In this document: piece after piece, positions 6,085 through 7,874 of the stretch
Position numbering within the stretch: position 1 is the first letter of the stretch
Layout: the number at the start of each line of letters is the position of its first letter
NCBI GenBank assembly: GCA_002293295.1
Contig: DBCY01000037.1
Coordinates: 11,047 to 18,920 of the forward strand
Reading direction: 5' to 3'
Origin: Ruminococcus sp. UBA946
Lineage (GTDB): Bacteria > Bacillota > Clostridia > Oscillospirales > Ruminococcaceae
Length of the DNA: 7,874 nt
Notes under the pieces: generated by a model
What the model saw: the letters and a program-made list of their open reading frames with translations, nothing else
What the model was told of the DNA's origin: nothing
Database searches by the model: none
Position numbers and translations under genes: made by a program

Positions 6085-6651
6085 TTAGAACTGCATTTTC
6101 AGAAATATATCAAGCTCGCGTTTTAGCCTTGATACGGGCAGACCCACAACATTGTTGAAATCCCCGTCAATTCTTTTTACAAGCATACACCCGCAGCCCT
6201 GAATACCGTATGCCCCGGCCTTGTCGAACGGTTCTCCGGTTCCGGCATAATTTTTTATATCATCCCCGCTTAAGGGATAAAACTGAACCGAGGTTGATTC
6301 CGAAAAGCTCATGCTTTTACCTCTGTAAAAAAAGCAAACCCCCGTTATCACGGTGTGGGTTTTCCCCGAAAGCTTTGTCAGCATTTGCACGGCGTCATTG
6401 TAATCAGCGGGCTTCCCCAGTATAATTCCATCGGAAATCACAACGGTGTCACAGCCGATTACAAGGCATTCAGGATTTGCTCCGGCAATAAAACCGGCTT
6501 TTTTAACCGCAAGGAATTCGGCTGCGGCTTCGGCGGCGATATAATCGGGAAGGCTTTCATCAACAGCGGCAGGTGAGACCTCAAATTCCTTTATAGCATA
6601 TCTTAACAGTTCAAGCCGTCTCGGAGAAGCCGAAGCAAGTATTACCCTCAT
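6085..6651 (-). CDS. maf: Maf-family nucleoside triphosphate pyrophosphatase (dTTP/UTP type)
   Basis: Maf enzymes hydrolyse dTTP, UTP and modified pyrimidine nucleotides to the monophosphate and PPi, removing non-canonical precursors; Maf is also linked to septum control in Bacillus. The 188-aa length is normal. The motifs are in order: ASASPRR (6-12), IGCDTVV with catalytic Asp68 (65-71), LGKP (78-81), GKTHTVITGV (96-105), GEPFDKAGAYGIQG (139-152) and the C-terminal IDGDFNNVVGLP (161-172). The KAGAYGIQG segment matches the YhdE/Bacillus Maf branch rather than the YceF m7GTP branch. The ATG at 6651 has GAGAGGA about 10 nt upstream. The gene lies 23 nt after the QueG-like gene, in the same operon. 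Confidence 0.95.
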   Translation of the reverse strand: MRVILASASPRRLELLRYAIKEFEVSPAAVDESLPDYIAAEAAAEFLAVKKAGFIAGANPECLVIGCDTVVISDGIILGKPADYNDAVQMLTKLSGKTHTVITGVCFFYRGKSMSFSESTSVQFYPLSGDDIKNYAGTGEPFDKAGAYGIQGCGCMLVKRIDGDFNNVVGLPVSRLKRELDIFLKMQF

Positions 6652-6674
6652 ATACCGTTATTCCTCTCATTGTG

Positions 6675-7355
6675 TTATTGTTTTAAGTACTTATTATTTA
6701 CAGGGCATACCGTACGGCATAAATTACAGTCAACGGTATCGAACCCCCGCGCTGTCTTTCCGTATGCGTTCTGACGGCAAAGCTTCTGGTTCACGGTATT
6801 ATCCCCAATCGCCGACACCGGGCAGCTTTCTATGCATTTTCTGCATCCTTTTATGCAAACATCTTCTGCGTACGCGTCGGATTCCAGCTCCAAATCAATA
6901 AGTACGGCTCCCAAGGTAAGCATACTGCCGTAGCGTTTGTTAAGCAAGAGCGTGCTTTTACCGACTGTGCCCAAACCTGCCTTAACGGCAATGTCTTTCA
7001 TTGAGAGCAGGCCTTTGCCTTCTGTTTCCTCAATATCCCAGTATTCATAGGGGGCGTCGCAGGGTATGGGAACGGCAGTGCACCCGAACTGCTCCTCAAG
7101 CTTTTTTGAAGCGTCAAAGGCTATCAAATCAGTTTTTATACAGTTAATATCGTTAAAATGGGCGTAAACAAGCCTGGGTGGTACTTTAACAAGCCCTTTT
7201 CCAAGTGAGACGGCAAATGATATGACCATTTTGCATCCGGGCATGAAATCAGCCGGACTAAAACCGTCCGGGGTATCCTCAAAACGCTCAATACCGGCAA
7301 AGCCGCATAAATCCGCGCCGCATGAAATAACGGCTTCCCTGATTTTTTCTTTCAT
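6675..7355 (-). CDS. Short QueG-like double [4Fe-4S] cluster protein
   Basis: This 226-aa protein is related to epoxyqueuosine reductase QueG, which uses cobalamin and two [4Fe-4S] clusters to finish queuosine in tRNA. The visible cysteines are C167, C171, C174 and C178 (CIKGCRKCIESCP) and C193, C210, C213 and C217 (ending DCNLCRTVCPVN), enough for two clusters. KAGLGTVGKSTLLLNKRYGS (125-144) matches the conserved QueG segment AGLGWIGKNTLLI...GS. Two features differ from QueG: the C-terminal HEAT-like region is missing (QueG is usually over 300 aa), and the VDTGP motif with its catalytic Asp is not found before that segment, where WDIEETEGKGLLSMKD occurs. It may therefore be a redox or cobalamin-linked relative with another substrate. 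No other queuosine gene is nearby. The ATG at 7355 has GAGGTG 5 nt upstream. The spacing to the preceding deaminase gene is 28 nt. Confidence 0.85.
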   Translation of the reverse strand: MKEKIREAVISCGADLCGFAGIERFEDTPDGFSPADFMPGCKMVISFAVSLGKGLVKVPPRLVYAHFNDINCIKTDLIAFDASKKLEEQFGCTAVPIPCDAPYEYWDIEETEGKGLLSMKDIAVKAGLGTVGKSTLLLNKRYGSMLTLGAVLIDLELESDAYAEDVCIKGCRKCIESCPVSAIGDNTVNQKLCRQNAYGKTARGFDTVDCNLCRTVCPVNNKYLKQ

Positions 7356-7383
7356 ATCCGCACCTCTTCATTGTAACCCGGGA

Positions 7384-7761
7384 TTAAAGCCTGTATGGCA
7401 GCAATTCCCCGATTGTAGTTATTGAACCGTCCTCAAGCATAACTTCACACTTATAATTCTCATCATGGACAGCGTTTATAAATTCCCTGCATCTTCCGCA
7501 GGGAGCGCAGGCGCCCTCGTCGTCTATACCCGTCGCAACCATCCTGACGATGCGGGATTCGCCTGCCGTTATCATAGCCGCTACAGCGGAATGCTCCGCA
7601 CAAAAACCCATTCCGGCGGGTGTATCAATGCAAACGCCGGTATAGACATTACCTTCGGCTGTTAAAATTGCCGCCGCTACCGACCCTGCCGAAGCCATTC
7701 TTGAAATTTGCCTGTAATTTAAATTTGCCTTGGCAACAGCCAGCAGTTCGCTGAAATCCAA
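7384..7761 (-). CDS. Cytidine/blasticidin-S deaminase-like zinc enzyme
   Basis: This is a zinc-dependent deaminase of the cytidine deaminase fold, 125 aa from the chosen start. The zinc and catalytic motif is C54-A-E56-H57, followed by P-C88-G-R-C91-R; E56 would be the proton shuttle. Cytidine deaminases normally carry an N-x-E motif for the ribose a few residues after the first strand; here the segment reads TGVCIDTPAG with no N-x-E. The spacing, PCGRCR and the terminal ELLP resemble blasticidin-S deaminases. It could act in pyrimidine salvage (cdd) or on another aminopyrimidine. The frame is open to a GTG at 7770, but there AAGGAG touches the codon. The TTG at 7761 lies 8 nt after AAGGAG (7770-7775) and is preferred. 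It is the first gene of the operon leading to maf, rimM and trmD. Confidence 0.85.
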   Translation of the reverse strand: MDFSELLAVAKANLNYRQISRMASAGSVAAAILTAEGNVYTGVCIDTPAGMGFCAEHSAVAAMITAGESRIVRMVATGIDDEGACAPCGRCREFINAVHDENYKCEVMLEDGSITTIGELLPYRL

Positions 7762-7769
7762 AATAATCA

Positions 7770-7775
7770 CTCCTT
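7770..7775 (-). promoter_or_regulatory. Ribosome binding site that sets the TTG start of the deaminase
   Basis: AAGGAG is followed by eight bases and then TTG (7759-7761). The upstream GTG (7768-7770) shares its first base with this site, leaving no spacer, so it is unlikely to be used. The resulting protein starts at DFSELLAVAK after the initiator Met. Confidence 0.6.
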
Positions 7776-7783
7776 TTTATAAA

Positions 7784-7797
7784 TATAATTAATTATA
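7784..7797. promoter_or_regulatory. AT-only palindrome in the deaminase leader
   Basis: TATAATTAATTATA is a perfect 14-bp palindrome between the expected transcription start (about 7817) and the ribosome site. It could be an operator. A run of only A and T gives such symmetry easily, so weight is low. Confidence 0.25.
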
Positions 7798-7823
7798 CTC
7801 ATCCCGATTAAAACTTTAACATG

Positions 7824-7852
7824 ATTATATCATATCCGTCTCCAAAACACAA
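7824..7852 (-). promoter_or_regulatory. Sigma-A type promoter of the deaminase-maf-rimM-trmD operon
   Basis: TTGTGT (7847-7852), a 17-nt spacer and TATAAT (7824-7829) preceded by TGA form an extended -10 promoter. Transcription should start near 7817, about 55 nt before the TTG start. The -35 box lies 5 nt from the partial palindromic repeat at 7858. Confidence 0.8.
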
Positions 7853-7857
7853 GTATA

Positions 7858-7874
7858 TAATGCGTACTGAACAA
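7858..7874. repeat. Dispersed palindromic repeat, second copy cut by the window end
   Basis: The last 17 bases (taatgcgtactgaacaa) are identical to 20-36, the outer part of the left arm of the 19-bp inverted repeat at the other end. The bases before it (7857 and outward) differ from those before position 20, so the match starts at the palindrome boundary. The other arm would lie beyond the window. Confidence 0.8.

Noticed and set aside
6067..6100. Internal promoter upstream of rimM with TATAAA as -10
   Set aside because: No acceptable -35 box is found 16-18 nt upstream, and there is no TGn extension.
1..7874. Circular element or direct terminal repeats of a mobile unit
   Set aside because: The shared 17 bases are part of a palindrome and start 19 bases inside one end; the cargo is housekeeping genes, with no integrase, transposase, replication or conjugation gene.
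1..7874. CRISPR arrays, tRNA or rRNA genes, riboswitches
   Set aside because: No spaced direct repeats, no cloverleaf or CCA-type ends and no recognisable aptamer core were found on either strand; the longest gap without a gene is about 200 bases.

Overview
The window is a stretch of bacterial chromosome with every supported gene on the minus strand. Several things point to a Firmicute of the class Clostridia, probably a gut anaerobe: the low-to-moderate GC content, the strong GGAGG-type ribosome binding sites, two lipoproteins with Gram-positive-style signal peptides, consensus sigma-A promoters, and the Maf, RimM and TrmD sequences. The exact genus cannot be read from this sequence.

Read in the direction of transcription (high to low coordinates) there are three transcription units. 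Unit 1 starts from a promoter at 7824-7852. It runs: a short zinc deaminase resembling cytidine and blasticidin-S deaminases (7384-7761), a short QueG-like double [4Fe-4S] protein (6675-7355), the nucleotide pyrophosphatase maf (6085-6651), a gap with two perfect hairpins (6014-6066), rimM (5481-5990) and trmD (4802-5491, overlapping rimM by 11 nt). It is a housekeeping operon of nucleotide sanitation, ribosome maturation and tRNA modification. The usual neighbours of rimM-trmD, rpsP and rplS, are absent.

Unit 2 starts from a strong promoter at 4746-4774 with a 16-bp palindrome filling its spacer. It carries an ABC-type solute-binding lipoprotein (3302-4648), a small lipoprotein of unknown function (2647-3282) and a membrane protein fused to a spermidine-synthase-like domain (1152-2606). 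It ends at a terminator at 1060-1100. Its 5' leader contains a 21-codon remnant of the C-terminus of a second solute-binding protein, a fossil of a tandem duplication. No ABC permease or ATPase is present.

Unit 3 is a single TPR-repeat protein (115-951). Its promoter (1020-1048) has a palindrome overlapping the -35 box. Its leader can form two small hairpins, one of them holding the ribosome binding site.

The window is bracketed by a dispersed palindromic repeat: a complete 19-bp inverted repeat at 20-70, and the first 17 bases of the same arm at 7858-7874, where the window stops. I see no RNA gene, CRISPR array, insertion sequence or defence system. The best candidates for a second look are the hairpin repeat, the solute-binding-protein fossil used as a leader, the two promoter palindromes, and the departures from family norms in the deaminase, the QueG-like protein and TrmD.
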